64,000 bases of DNA from Paulinella micropora (lineage: Eukaryota; Cercozoa; Imbricatea; Euglyphida), in contig BJOX01000047.1 in the NCBI GenBank assembly GCA_009731375.1, positions 218,574 to 282,573 on the forward strand, given 5' to 3'. Positions within the stretch are counted from its first letter, which is position 1. Each line of letters starts with the position of its first letter. This document shows positions 50,201 through 60,700 of the stretch, piece by piece. The translations under genes were made by a program, and so were the position numbers. The notes under the pieces were generated by a model. The model did no database searches, was not told the origin of the DNA, and saw nothing but the letters and a program-made list of their open reading frames with translations.

Positions 50201-53200
50201 TGTCTCCCGTCTCTTGTGGCGCTTCTGCCGCTGATGGCGTGCGCTGCTCACCCACCAGTTCTCTGCTGGGCTCCGTTGTCCCTGCCCGGGACATCCCGAC
50301 CGGAATTTCGTCGCGGGGGACGGGGAGGGTCCTTCGTATCCCGAGGTGGTCTGGCAGTGACTCCATGTGCGCAGGCAGTTCCATCTCCGTCGATGTTAGG
50401 GGGGGGGAAAGGTCCTGCAGGGAAGCGCGGGCCTTGGCCTCACCTGGAGCAGGATCAGCCTCTTCCGGCGTCGGAAAGCTTACAGCTGCGTCCATCTGTG
50501 GCTTGGTGGCCGGGGCAAGGACCTCCTCAGGATCCGGGCAGCGGGACACTTCTCCAGATCCTGACGCTGGTAACTCCGATGCTGACTCCCGGGACGCTAG
50601 GGATACGGGCAAAGGTACCTCGCCCTCTGGGAGGGAGAGAAACGTCACCGGTACCCCCAGTTCCTGGGGCGAGGCCGGGCTCCGGGGGGGGCTTCGCATA
50701 ACCCCGGAGTCTGGTCCGTCCTGGGGAGTGTTGTCGAGGTGGCAAAGGAAGGATTCTGCGTCCATGCCTTCTTCGTCCGAGCTGGGAGGACTCCAGTATC
50801 CGGCTTTGGAGGCTGCAGCGGACAGGGCCGACCGGGTCATCCGGGTCGCCGACGACAATCGAAGGAATACTCGCCGTCTAAGGATTGCGGACCTCTCTTT
50901 CCGCGTAGCGCTCAGGAGTCTAGCAAAAGTCCGGGCCACTTGGACATTAAGGGCCTCGAAGGCATGTTCATCCCTTATGTGACGCGTGCGGTTAAGGTGA
51001 ACATCTCGGTAGAGAGACGGGTTGCTCACCTTCCATGTGCGTCTCACTTTTTTGCGAGATGAAGCTGAAACCCTCTCGGCATGACGGTCAGTAAGAACCA
51101 TTTTCCATTCTTGGTGCCCACGTTTAACCATACGCGTGACCTCGGCAAGCTGCTCCGTGTCTGTAGCAGGCACACACCTGAGATGCGCCGTATCTGCATA
51201 GGCAGCCTGCGCGGCAACGAGCCGCTGGAAAATGTTCCTGCGGAACTGGTCCATATCCGGCATCTCTCCAGCGGGCAGGGGCGCGTCAACAGAGAGGCAC
51301 GCGGGGTTCAGGGCTACACGCTGCATGTGGAAGAGCGTATGAAGGCCGCAATCCTGACCTCCCTCCTGTGCTGGTACAGTCAAACTGATGTATCCTGGTG
51401 TCGGGGGATCGGAGAGGAATCCCGCTCGACCTAGGTTCGCATACCAGGCCGAAAGGATCGGCGTGAGCGCGAAATCGGAGCAGCTTGCTGTGCAGGAGGG
51501 CAAGGAGTCCAAGAAGAGGGCGAGCGGGACGCTTCGTGATCCGAACGCAGCAACCGCAGGTACCAAGCCGACTTGTACACCGGGGCCTCCTCGCTGCAGA
51601 GTGGTAGAAATCACCAGGAGTGCCCAATGCCGTTCGCTGATGTTGAGCGGGATGAGCACGTGCTCATACCCCGGGTCGATGGGCCGGTGCTTCAACGCCC
51701 TGAAAAGGATGTCATCACGAGACTCCCCTTGGGTGCGGATTTTCCAAGAGAAATCGGGTCCAATGAGTAGACATCGATTGACACGTGCCTGGGGTTCCAA
51801 CTCACGTATGAACCAGTGAAGCACGTCAGTGTGGAGCCAACCGCCGTCCTCTACATTCCCCACCACTATCGGCGGTATGTATGAACCACCCTCCGTAGCA
51901 GTGTCACTGGCCCAGATCGGACAGATGTTGGGTGGTGGCCCCGGGGCGATCAGGGCTTCCCGGGGGGCCGGACCAGACTGCTCGACCTTCTGGTGCCGAC
52001 GCCGAGACCGAGACGGTGACGGGGAATCGGCGCTGGCCATTTCCACCGGTTGGAATACGCTGTGTAAGGCCTGGTTCCAGAGACTGCGGCGTGTCTCCCG
52101 GTCCATGGGGACGGGGCCAAAGTGAGCGGGGCATCTATCGTCGGAGAGCGGTCGCAGCCAGTGTCGTCCTTCTGCACCACTCTTCGGAAGATCAACTCGG
52201 AGCGCCGTCAACCTTCGGGCGGGAGCCGTCAACATGGTCCACCCAAGCGGGAAGGTGGTACAGTAGTGGCGATGATTCGTGGGGTTCCTGAGGTACCCCC
52301 CCGGGAGGGCCCGAGTCTGTCGAGAATCCAGGGGCTCCGGTTGGACGCTGGGGGCCTGGTGCCCGGACGAGGTAGGAGAGGAGGGGGACAGGGGTCTGGG
52401 TCGGTCCCTTGGGTGGGGATGAGGGGTCCACATGGAATCGCAGTCACCCGTCTGGATAAGACGACGTGGAGGACTTCGCTTCCTTTCCCGTTGGCTGGGG
52501 ACGGGAGGGTCTGAGTCCCACCCTTCTCCTGTCTGGAAAGGAAGCAACGCCGTTATCCCTACCCTGTATGCTAGCCCTGCCAAGCTGTACCCTCGGGGGA
52601 GACGTTCTTGAACACTCTCCCATGACTTCCCCTCCGGGATGAAGTTGACCTCCTGGAAAGCTTTCGATATTGGCTTCCCCGAGCTATGGATCCCAACTCC
52701 CCCTCGACCAAACCGAATGAAAGTGTGGTTAAAAGGGTGGGAGCCTAGGATCGCAAACTCTTGATGAACATTCTGGCTGCTCTCCTGCAGCTTCTTCCAG
52801 GCCGGGAGCGCTTCGATGGCCCCCGGGGCGGGGGTGTCCCGGTATTGTGTGGGCGTCTGGATAATTGACTCGCGGGTGCTGCCCTCACTTATCCGCCGTT
52901 GTTGCACGTATTCCCACTCCGCGCTTTCCGCCGCCGTAATCTCCTCATCGGTGGGAGGTGGAGAGAAGGGCAGGAGGCGTTCTCCACCGGCCGTCCAACT
53001 GTCCCCATGCACGAAGGTGTTAACGCAAAAAGCAGCCACAGCGTGGGACAGAAAGGTCGCTCGGAAGGAAGCAGCCCAGGACCGACGGTCAGGCCCACCA
53101 ATGACGCAGGACTCTGACAGGGAGGTGCGGGGAATAAAAGCCAGCCGAGTGACGGTGCCCAGGGCGTTGAGAGCTTGCCGAACATCGGGCATACAGTCTT

Positions 53201-56156
53201 CTGGGGAGACGGAGGCGCCAGAGCCTTCATAGTAGATGCTGAATTCTACCGATCTTCGCTCCTCGGGGGCGGGTCGAAGATTACCTGTGAGCAGGGCACG
53301 TTCTAGCTGGAAGACTGAGTCCCGCCAGCTGGACGGGCGGGCGTCGTAGACATCAATCAGGAGGAGGGCTTGGCCCGGTTGCTGAGCAGGGGGGGAGGTG
53401 GATGGAGGGGGGGCGGAGCTGCAGTTCTCTGGGAATCGTCTGAAAACGCGGAAGTTTGCCCCGACGAGGAGGGGGTCACGTGCCGCCCTGTTCCATTCGT
53501 AGCTGCTGGTGGAGGGGAGCCTCTCCCAATGGAGGAGTCTGCAGATCAGCTGCTGGTCGACAAGCAGGATCGAGGGTGGGAAGAGTTTGCGGTCCGTCGA
53601 TCCACCGAGAATACCATGTGTGAAGGTCCCGGGAGCCCTCGATGATATGAGGGCGCAGAGATCTGCCCCGGGGGAGCCCGCAGGGTGAAGTACTACGGTA
53701 GCCTGATCGGGGAGTTCAAGCCAGGCACTTCCATATTCCAGGCCTTTCTCCTTTAGCGCAGGACGGATGGTAGACGCCGTTTGCTTACCAGTCCAAGGGA
53801 GGATGGCAATCGTCCGGAAAGCTCGGGATGCATCCAATTTGGGGAAACTGGAACCGTCGCATTGGATCACATGGAAGAAGCAGCATCCTTTCGGGTCCGG
53901 AATGTGCAGGTGAGTGACCATCCCCGGCCTTGACGTCTTCCTGCCTGGCAGTGGGATGGTGCTGGGAGGGGGAGCTGGGAAAGAAGGGGGCCGTCGCGGC
54001 TTCGCCCCAATGAAGGTATCCACGGAGTCTTTCAGATGAGGCAGGGACCGGCGGAACATCTGCTGCTCCACTCGGGAGAAATCCGACCATCGGGGGAGAA
54101 GCAAGAAGCGGATCCCGAGGGATGTGCCGGAGTCCAGGGGGGGGGGCACAGCAAAGCGACGCACCGAGAGACGATGGCAAAGAAAAACCCGCGTGCCTCC
54201 CTTCGGGAGGGGGGGCAAGTCCAGGGGAGGGTGGGGAGGGGAGAAAGGGGGCCCCTGGAGGTGGGTGAATGGAGAGGAGATGGTGACCGTGTGGGGGGCA
54301 TCCGCCAGAAGAGCCTCCACAAAGAAGTCGTTTGGAAGGCTTGTGCTGAGGTCCTGTGCAAGATCCCAAGGTGCTTGCACGTCCGCGCCCGCGCCCCGTG
54401 GGAGGTCGTAGATAAGCCCGGCATTGAAACGGCAGCGGAAGGTGCTTCTGAGCCAGTCCCAAAACGGTTGAGGGAACGCCGCTAAGATGCCTGCGCCTTT
54501 CGATGCCGGCTTGATGAACCTCCTGCCACATTGGTAGCCAATGATGTCCTGCTCGTCTGGCGCTGCCACCAGAACCCGAAGAGACGACGGGGGCTGGGGC
54601 GCCAGAAGATTGAAACAAATATTTTGGTAGATGCCCGCCCACGGGCAATTGCGCCGCGAGGTGAGACCCCTTGTTGAGGGCGCGAGATGCGGCAGGATAG
54701 AGATTGGTCGTCCTTCCGTCCAGGTGTGGTATGTCGATGGGCAGGGGGGGATATAGGTGGGAAAAGGTGGGGGGGGGATCCGGTTGATCACAGAGAAGAG
54801 GTCCTCGGAGAGAGGTGGGGTCGGCACCTCCAGGGTGGGGAAATCCTGTGCTTTGCCGGCGATGGTGTCCGCGCGCTGATATAGAAGAGCTACAAGGGCT
54901 CTACCAAGGGGTAGGATCGTTCCCGGGAGCACTCCAGCGCAGAGGTGGCTATGCCGATGAGTAGTGTATGTTGGATACCTGCGGCTCCCATCGTAATCTA
55001 GGAAGCTCCGTGGAAACGTAGCGTCTTGACACCCAAACGCCTGATACCGCCGATTGCTGTCCTTGTACTCCTCCGGAAGGAACGTGACGCCACGTGTCCG
55101 GATGTATCGTCCCGTCTTCGCCGTCGCGTAGCAGGTCGGGAAGAAGGTGGACATCTCCAAGGAGAAAGGGGCCAGGATCGGGGTGTCGTTGATGTGCGGG
55201 GGGATCCCAGGTCCTCCAGGGGCTTCTGGGCGGTTGATGATGACGAAAAGGAACGGGGGGGGCGGAGAGTCGAAGGAAATCCTGGAAGAGAGAACCCTAT
55301 CCTGAGGCTTGGAGCAGTGACATGTAAGGTTGGACGCACCCGGCAGCATTCGCGCGCCCGGCCGAAGCAGAGCTTCAATGAGGGATTCGAGGCGAATCGT
55401 AGGGGCGTCCACAGGTATGGACCCCTCCTCCGCGGGCTCTGTGAGCTTCCCGTCCGTAGGCTGTGGAGGGGCCGAGACCTCTAGAAGGGGGCTGCGGACG
55501 CCCGACGAAACATGGTACCAACGACACGTGGCACAGACATGTTCGTGCTTCCAAAGGAGCTGGAGCTGCCGGTGGACAGGGGCCCCTGTGTCCGTAGGTG
55601 CGTGGAGCCAGATCTCCTCTACAGGCGGAATGTAGTGAGCCATAGCTGATGGGCTGCTACACAGGTCGCGGAGGATAATCCGTAGGGCATGCGTCAGGTC
55701 ATCCTTCCGTGGCCGGAGTCGCGCAGCCGGTGGAACCTGAATGCGATATTGTGATCCCAACTTTTCAGCTTCTTGTTCCAGCGCAGGATTCTGAAACGAC
55801 GGGTCCAGAGCCAGTAGGTGGCGATAGAGAATGGCCAGCCCTTGCGCCGCTACAGGTTTAGAGGGCAGTTGAGTCGAGGCCGCTCGGTTGAGGGCTCGTC
55901 CTGCCTCTGCCAGGTCGTGTCCCCCCAGGAACCCATTGGAGGTCTTCAGGAAAGATCGCAGCAGCGGCTGGAGCAAACTTGCCAGCGCCGAAAGGAAGGC
56001 GCCCATGGGCCATACAGGGAGAGGTGGCGGAGGGCCTTCAGTCCTGGACTGTGCCTTCGCTTCCCTGGCCGGGATGCTAGACCTCGGTGATCCAGATCGC
56101 TTGGGTCGCGTGGATCGCTTGCCCCGGGTGGCCTTGCGTTGGTGGCTTGGTCGCAT
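47259..56156 (-). CDS. LINE ORF1: giant polyprotein with Ulp1-type protease and RS-rich region
   Basis: From ATG 56156 (MRPSHQRKATRGKRSTRPKR) 2965 residues follow without a stop. Residues ~120-400 contain CATCRWYH, LTCHCSKPQDR and PPFLFVIINRP, resembling the zinc-ribbon and palm of a ubiquitin-specific protease, although no catalytic Cys is obvious. Around 1490-1620 an Ulp1 (C48) protease reads YEHVLIPLNISERHWALLV (His), LALFLDSLPS (Asp) and VPAQEGGQDCGLHTLF (Gln, Cys). Residues ~1750-2400 are Pro/Ser/Thr-rich, followed by RS dipeptides (RGRRSRSRSSDPP, near 2520) as in splicing factors. The C-terminus is basic and ends SRPA before TAA. It may process or deSUMOylate proteins and package RNA; roles are inferred. 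Confidence 0.7.
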   Translation of the reverse strand: MRPSHQRKATRGKRSTRPKRSGSPRSSIPAREAKAQSRTEGPPPPLPVWPMGAFLSALASLLQPLLRSFLKTSNGFLGGHDLAEAGRALNRAASTQLPSKPVAAQGLAILYRHLLALDPSFQNPALEQEAEKLGSQYRIQVPPAARLRPRKDDLTHALRIILRDLCSSPSAMAHYIPPVEEIWLHAPTDTGAPVHRQLQLLWKHEHVCATCRWYHVSSGVRSPLLEVSAPPQPTDGKLTEPAEEGSIPVDAPTIRLESLIEALLRPGARMLPGASNLTCHCSKPQDRVLSSRISFDSPPPPFLFVIINRPEAPGGPGIPPHINDTPILAPFSLEMSTFFPTCYATAKTGRYIRTRGVTFLPEEYKDSNRRYQAFGCQDATFPRSFLDYDGSRRYPTYTTHRHSHLCAGVLPGTILPLGRALVALLYQRADTIAGKAQDFPTLEVPTPPLSEDLFSVINRIPPPPFPTYIPPCPSTYHTWTEGRPISILPHLAPSTRGLTSRRNCPWAGIYQNICFNLLAPQPPSSLRVLVAAPDEQDIIGYQCGRRFIKPASKGAGILAAFPQPFWDWLRSTFRCRFNAGLIYDLPRGAGADVQAPWDLAQDLSTSLPNDFFVEALLADAPHTVTISSPFTHLQGPPFSPPHPPLDLPPLPKGGTRVFLCHRLSVRRFAVPPPLDSGTSLGIRFLLLPRWSDFSRVEQQMFRRSLPHLKDSVDTFIGAKPRRPPSFPAPPPSTIPLPGRKTSRPGMVTHLHIPDPKGCCFFHVIQCDGSSFPKLDASRAFRTIAILPWTGKQTASTIRPALKEKGLEYGSAWLELPDQATVVLHPAGSPGADLCALISSRAPGTFTHGILGGSTDRKLFPPSILLVDQQLICRLLHWERLPSTSSYEWNRAARDPLLVGANFRVFRRFPENCSSAPPPSTSPPAQQPGQALLLIDVYDARPSSWRDSVFQLERALLTGNLRPAPEERRSVEFSIYYEGSGASVSPEDCMPDVRQALNALGTVTRLAFIPRTSLSESCVIGGPDRRSWAASFRATFLSHAVAAFCVNTFVHGDSWTAGGERLLPFSPPPTDEEITAAESAEWEYVQQRRISEGSTRESIIQTPTQYRDTPAPGAIEALPAWKKLQESSQNVHQEFAILGSHPFNHTFIRFGRGGVGIHSSGKPISKAFQEVNFIPEGKSWESVQERLPRGYSLAGLAYRVGITALLPFQTGEGWDSDPPVPSQRERKRSPPRRLIQTGDCDSMWTPHPHPRDRPRPLSPSSPTSSGHQAPSVQPEPLDSRQTRALPGGYLRNPTNHRHYCTTFPLGWTMLTAPARRLTALRVDLPKSGAEGRHWLRPLSDDRCPAHFGPVPMDRETRRSLWNQALHSVFQPVEMASADSPSPSRSRRRHQKVEQSGPAPREALIAPGPPPNICPIWASDTATEGGSYIPPIVVGNVEDGGWLHTDVLHWFIRELEPQARVNRCLLIGPDFSWKIRTQGESRDDILFRALKHRPIDPGYEHVLIPLNISERHWALLVISTTLQRGGPGVQVGLVPAVAAFGSRSVPLALFLDSLPSCTASCSDFALTPILSAWYANLGRAGFLSDPPTPGYISLTVPAQEGGQDCGLHTLFHMQRVALNPACLSVDAPLPAGEMPDMDQFRRNIFQRLVAAQAAYADTAHLRCVPATDTEQLAEVTRMVKRGHQEWKMVLTDRHAERVSASSRKKVRRTWKVSNPSLYRDVHLNRTRHIRDEHAFEALNVQVARTFARLLSATRKERSAILRRRVFLRLSSATRMTRSALSAAASKAGYWSPPSSDEEGMDAESFLCHLDNTPQDGPDSGVMRSPPRSPASPQELGVPVTFLSLPEGEVPLPVSLASRESASELPASGSGEVSRCPDPEEVLAPATKPQMDAAVSFPTPEEADPAPGEAKARASLQDLSPPLTSTEMELPAHMESLPDHLGIRRTLPVPRDEIPVGMSRAGTTEPSRELVGEQRTPSAAEAPQETGDTAAATPTLRPRVNTVWDENLDAAWDALTSAEKVAPVSDRDIMTEAEQMEQMELSITDGEGGELEGSPAPPPPSGPTTVAPASGDSPCDIEPTPAGIGSPLPGSAGPELPPLPPPYASPPTPSRPLSPSPTPGTPSTYKYPTSIKAPSPSTERPVRMAAGPPPSATSSPNTAPSVQIPSPTADGKHRDRLEPTGALPPHGLEGSLNAQENADQSQAFPAPSAPDVVDPSSDGGPSRGGFPSGVSASRLTGHAATDCPPPAPPLASHTVPPSSPHVGPETASSPEILRPAPEALASPSERSCAFSAPSTPIAVVTASVPPSSSLGPVPSLASSQRVDNAEGGPMESSERTPGPSPQPPTPRPPAPPVLKYGATSPRLRNDAIQSTSREPPPPQFPPGVTAQPQPGTKKRQEGVQTARPRPLPPRGSISTPGARSPPLRSRSRSRRPQDNEPSQTTSRTRAPRSISSVSMDPRGSRQTSPAPRSTEVGRFQRGRGTHRPCPEKEGRCRGGVDNLRAHSPTRTQGRPGRGQSPPPGVSRSPPRRGRRSRSRSSDPPLLPREGGRGRRSRSCSPRGRSRRERPGRRSRSPRRRPYDGCSFRAGSRPRPREQAPSRSRRARISPSPPRGGRHPSPSAGNARHRGSLIKRTRSSSSSSSTSSTLSAPLEPTPAPPSYTAPAPSPPQRSPQPSPLAAPRPTGAPPESPALPTSSSTPNSVPVPEAPPAPQLALQKMIPRGDLMAMVDLPSFLSSSCHLGPALVREIGASICNKYSSNPDWIHRVSPDCPLRLDALRSIISHARSGDAWDSLPAVRQQDLERAYKEGWLTLLGLLPSSTILRQGVWNSQAALLPNRRNRKQYEYARRRLQRKRKRPNPTSSTLPPAAAGPADSGRRPAPPLPRLQAPPPLSLHPETQATPVEDGSTTVVSPFKVKAATPTPSLDVPSASTNTKGHDRQASSGPLAITGGRQGCVAAKQKEARLRTSRPA

Positions 56157-56199
56157 CCCGGGGGAGAGTGATCAACTCCAGCTAGAGTGACGGGCACAC

Positions 56200-56960
56200 G
56201 GGTCAACCCCTGCAGGTGTGATGGGAGGGTCCAGGAGAGGGTGCCTGAGAGCGGTCAGCGGCCGTACCACACACACGGGTGACGGTCACTGCCTTCCCTG
56301 GCTCTGCAGACCTGGAATCACCAACGCACGAGGTGGGCGGGACAGTGCCAGAAGTCACTGCGCTTCACGGAACCTGGTTTGGACTCGGATGGGACGGTCC
56401 AACCAGGGGGCCTTGCACAAGAGCCTGATACTGACTGGATACCAGGGACAGGAAGGGAGAGTGTGCCTGAGTCGTTCAGCGACCGCCCCCAACACACGGG
56501 TGACGGCCTCTGTCTTCTCTGGCTCAGACAAGCCCTGATGTCACGGGTCCTGTGTCAGTAAGGCAGTGTCGACAGGCGCGTCGCTTCCCAGGAGGCCGCC
56601 GTTCGAAGGGAAGCGGCGAGGGAAGGACCCAGGAGAACCGTACACTGTGATTACTCCTCCGGCGAGCAAACCCCCAAGAAACAGAAGGACCAGTGTCTGA
56701 ACCGATCAGCGGCCGCACCAGCACAGTCGGGTGCGGTCACTGTCTTTCCTGTCACTGGACTCTCGCTCTTGGGAGCGCTTTGCCTGTAGGACAGTGTCCG
56801 GCGGCGACCAAGACAGAGTTCCCTCTGGCCGGACCAAAGTAAGGGCAATACAGCGTGCCTGAAACGCTAGGCGACCGCACAGTCAAAGACGTATGCGGCC
56901 ACTCGCTTTCCTGGCTCTGCTTGTCCACCCTTCAGTCACGGTTAAGCCCAGAGGATCTTG
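56200..56960. repeat. four diverged tandem units in the LINE 5' region
   Basis: Units begin GTGCCTGAGAGCGGTCAGCG (56241), GTGCCTGAGTCGTTCAGCG (56465), GTGTCTGAACCGATCAGCG (56693) and GTGCCTGAAACGCTAGGCG (56855), each followed by ACCGC..., CGGGTG-CGGTCACTG and CTTTCCTGGCTCT-like words. Spacing is ~160-230 bases. Similar tandem 5' units act as promoters in some LINEs; here that is a guess. Confidence 0.55.
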
Positions 56961-57173
56961 GACACCTACGCGAAGCGAGCTGTAAGGCGGATGGTCAGTC
57001 CGCGGGGAGGTTGAGCGGCGGGGTTAGAGGGAGAGGCGATTGAGGACGGGGAGGTGGTGGTGTGTGAAGGGGATGCGCCGTTTCACGCTACAGGGTCCCC
57101 AGCTGAACGCCTTCGGTAGTGCCGAGCCCCGGGTGAGGCTGTGCGTACCAGAAAAGCCGGATTATCCAGGCAA

Positions 57174-57177
<4 letters not shown>

Positions 57178-57227
<50 letters not shown>

Positions 57228-57317
57228 GGCAACACACACACATACACACATACATACATACATACATACTCATACATACACGTTGATACATACATACATA
57301 CGTACATACATAAGCTT

Positions 57318-57350
<33 letters not shown>

Positions 57351-57389
57351 TTCTTTCTTTCTTTCTTTCTTTCTCTCTCTCTCTCTCTC

Positions 57390-57466
<77 letters not shown>

Positions 57467-57520
57467 GGCAACACACACACACACACACACATACATACAT
57501 ACATACATACACATACATAG

Positions 57521-57551
<31 letters not shown>

Positions 57552-57676
57552 TACACACACACACACATTACATACATACATACATACATACACACATACA
57601 TACGTACGTACATACATAAGCTTTCTCTCTCTCTGTCTCTTTCTTTTTTTCTTTCTTGCTTTCTTCTTTCTTTCTT

Positions 57677-57762
<86 letters not shown>

Positions 57763-57776
57763 TCTCTCTGTCTGCA
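57178..57776. repeat. microsatellite units 2 and 3, right side of the LINE
   Basis: After the (CT)n at the LINE edge, GGTCGGCAACACACAC starts unit 2 at 57221 and again unit 3 at 57460. Each runs through CATA repeats, ACATAAGCTTTC and CT/CTTT repeats. Together with 37260-37520 they form a tandem array of three, split by the LINE. Confidence 0.8.
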
Positions 57777-57777
57777 G

Positions 57778-60700
57778 ATGCGCAAGGTAAAGCTTGGTCT
57801 GGCCTCCGCTGGGGCCCTGAGCGCATCTTTTCTTAAGGTTTTTGGAGGCGGGAATAGTCAGGATTGCAATCAGTGCAATACCCAGCACAAAGCACCCGCC
57901 CCTTGAGTCCGGATCCGGATCCCCAAGCAACGCTCATCCCTTCCAAAGCAGTACTAGTTTCAGCAGAGTCTTTGGGTCTGACCATGAAACAACTTCGTCT
58001 CCCAGTTTCAGCAGAGTGTTTGGGTTTGATCGTACTTCGTCTCCCAGTCCGTCTATACCCACGAGTGTATTCAAAACCGAGCCCCCGGTATCTTCTCTGC
58101 ATTCCACTCTGGGTTTTTTGTCCAAAACAGCCTCTACTCCTACCCCAAGCGATGAAGTTATTGATTTTCGTACAAGCGAGTTGCCCCTTTATATCACCCT
58201 TGACATTCCTATCCCTCGATATAGCCCCAGAGGTAGTGAGGTAGATGGTGCCAGCATCTTGCGTTCAAGAAAAAGGAAAAAAAAACCTTTAAATCCCGAG
58301 AGGTAAGGCCCAAGAGCTTCAAAAGATGGTTGAACTGCACGTGGGCTCAACTAAAGGATGAAATGGCAAGCCCTTGCTGCAGACAACTACAATGCAACAA
58401 ATGGATTGACGCCTTTGCGGCTGTGAAAGCAAGGGCTGACACTGTACAGCTAGGCAGGAGTGATTTGGCTGGATGGGTTGCATGCAGGCTGCAATCATAT
58501 GGTACAGATCGGAATAATTGCGTAAACTATCGATGGAAAAACGCCCGTGTATGTCGTGCTATGTGGATGCGAATTCACGGCATTGGGGATAAAACTATGA
58601 GGAGAGCTAAGAGAGGGCTGCTTGAAGACAATCTATATTTCGCTGACTATGGAAGATCGGAATCCCCAACCGAAAATTTGGTTTGGAGCTTATTGCACCA
58701 GAAGTTTTTTGTTGACCAGGATAACGAGACGATTGCAGATGGTTATTTTCATTTGCAAGATACCTTGAGATTCCGTCAGGTTTTTGAGTTTGTCTCTGAC
58801 GAATGGAAGGACGCCGTTCAAAAGCAGATGCTCACCGGTACTGTCGACCCACGGGGCCCAAGTGAAGGCCTTGTTAGGAAGGTTTGGCGTGCGGAGTTTG
58901 GAAAGGTCAAGCCCATTCGGGACGGGGATTTTTCTAAGTGTTTCCTTTGCAGTGAGATCGCTGCGGATCATCGGTCTGGGTGAGTCCCCTTTAACCCTAA
59001 CGCATTCTTGAAAATTCCTGACTCAATTTGTTTGCTTAATGTTTTGGGCCTGTTTGGGTTTCATTGTTGAAATAGATTCAAGACGAAGCAGGAAGGCGAT
59101 AATTGGAGGACACGTAATCGTGTTCACAATAAGATTCACCGCGCATGCAGGCGCGGAAGCATGAGAAGAGCGGTAGAGGGGTAATTATTTATACAATACC
59201 ATATCATCTGCCTGTCTGATTGAGGGTTTTTTTCTACTTTTTTTTTTTTTTTTTTTTTTTTTTTAAGGGGTAAGGACATTCAACGAGTCACTTCCATGAC
59301 AATTGATATGACGAAGCCCTTTCATCTCCCCTGGTCTTCAAGGGGCTCTTCAGACTTCAGAGGCAAGTACGTAGTCAGGGTTCATGCCGGTGGAGCCATT
59401 ATGTATGCTCATGGTCTGAATTTTATTTTATGTCATCTGCCAAATATTTCCCATGGTGCTAATACAAATGTCAGCTTTCTGTATTTTCTTGTGAGATGGG
59501 AAATGTTTCATGGACTCACCAAGGCAGCGTCTCAGCTTTTCGTTGACTGGGATGGAGGGGGAGAGAATACTGGCATAACCACTCAGATGCTTTGGTGTCA
59601 TATGGTCTATAAGTCATGGAAGACAGTAATAGAAACATATCGTATGGTCACCAAACATTCTCATGGCCCACAAGATCAGAAATTCTATGTTATGCGCCAC
59701 CTTGGGTACAACACCACCCTCATGACCACTAATTTCGCACAAGCACTTTTCAAACTCATGCTCGGATTCAAAAAGAACAAAGACTCTTACTGTCTTTTGC
59801 TTCTTGCATCCGAGTGAGATTGGGAAGGCTACTTTAAGCCCTGCCATCAACCCTAGTCTAGTCCATTACAAACGCCCCTTGGCATGGAAGTACTTGGTAG
59901 GAAATCAGGATTCTGGTGGTTTGCCCCGATGCCGAGTGAAAACATGGGGCGATGCTCAAAAGCATTGGCATGGGATCAATGATGATCCCGATGGAGACGA
60001 TATTTTAGCTTACACCAAGCCACCAGGTAGCTGCTGAATTTTCTGTCTTGTCATTTTTATTTATTTATTTACTTATTATTATTTTTTTTTTTCGCAGACT
60101 TGGAGCGGCCGACGAAGCTGCCGAATGTGCTGGGTGACCGACAAAATCAAAGACGATGTCTGTTCTCTTGCGGAAAAGTACTGCAGTCAGGAAGAAAGGA
60201 ATGGTTTGAAGAAGTGCTGCGATATTCACAGCTCACTAGAATAGTCTGGGACGGTGAAGAGGGCGCAGGCGGTTTGCCCGGTCGGCCGGGCCATTTGTGC
60301 TGTACAGATAAGGCAGGGACAACTTGGAAAGCAAATATCCGCGTCCTTTCAGAGCTGCCAGTTGATTTATGGGCTGTGCCGGGTGATCGGCAGGCTGCCG
60401 AGGACGCTGCCAATATGCTGACGGAGGCCGAACGTCTGTATGTTCCTCGCACTTCTTTCGTTAATGAGGGCCAGGGTGAGGCACATCCACCGTGGATGGG
60501 GGCTAGACTTCTCAGTGAAGAGGAAAAGCGTCTTCATGATTTCGATGATCCAAACAGGTTTCCAGCAGGCCATTTGAAGGTTTCCACTTTGTTAGATGCT
60601 AGCAAAACCGCAGAAAGCCTGAGAAAAGCTACTGTCAACGAGCTCAAGTCATGGTTACAAGAAAGGGGCCAAAGGCGCAGTGGGAACAAGGAAATTCTAA

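Larger units (their letters stand above)
37521..57177 (-). mobile_element. giant (~19.7-kb) REL-type non-LTR retrotransposon inserted in a (CT)n tract
   Basis: Both boundaries lie in CT/GA microsatellite. On the minus strand the element starts just after (GA)n at AATGTTGCCTGGATAATCC (57177) and ends in CAATAAAA, abutting (GA)n again (37520). It has a ~1-kb 5' region with four tandem units, two ORFs of 2965 and ~2756 codons in the same frame, and a ~1.3-kb 3' region. There are no LTRs. RT, RNase H, a CCHC-like knuckle and an R2-like endonuclease place it near the R2/NeSL/Utopia group of LINEs, members of which carry Ulp1 proteases. Its size and domain set are far beyond the usual 4-8 kb of such elements. 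Confidence 0.7.

Noticed and set aside
47986-50982. Plus-strand frames of up to 351 codons opposite LINE ORF1
   Set aside because: They are antisense shadows of the Pro/Ser-rich part of ORF1, without recognisable motifs.
57040-57906. Plus- and minus-strand frames made of Ser/Leu, Thr/His, Tyr/Val or Arg/Glu repeats
   Set aside because: They translate CT, CTTT and CATA microsatellites and are not credible genes.
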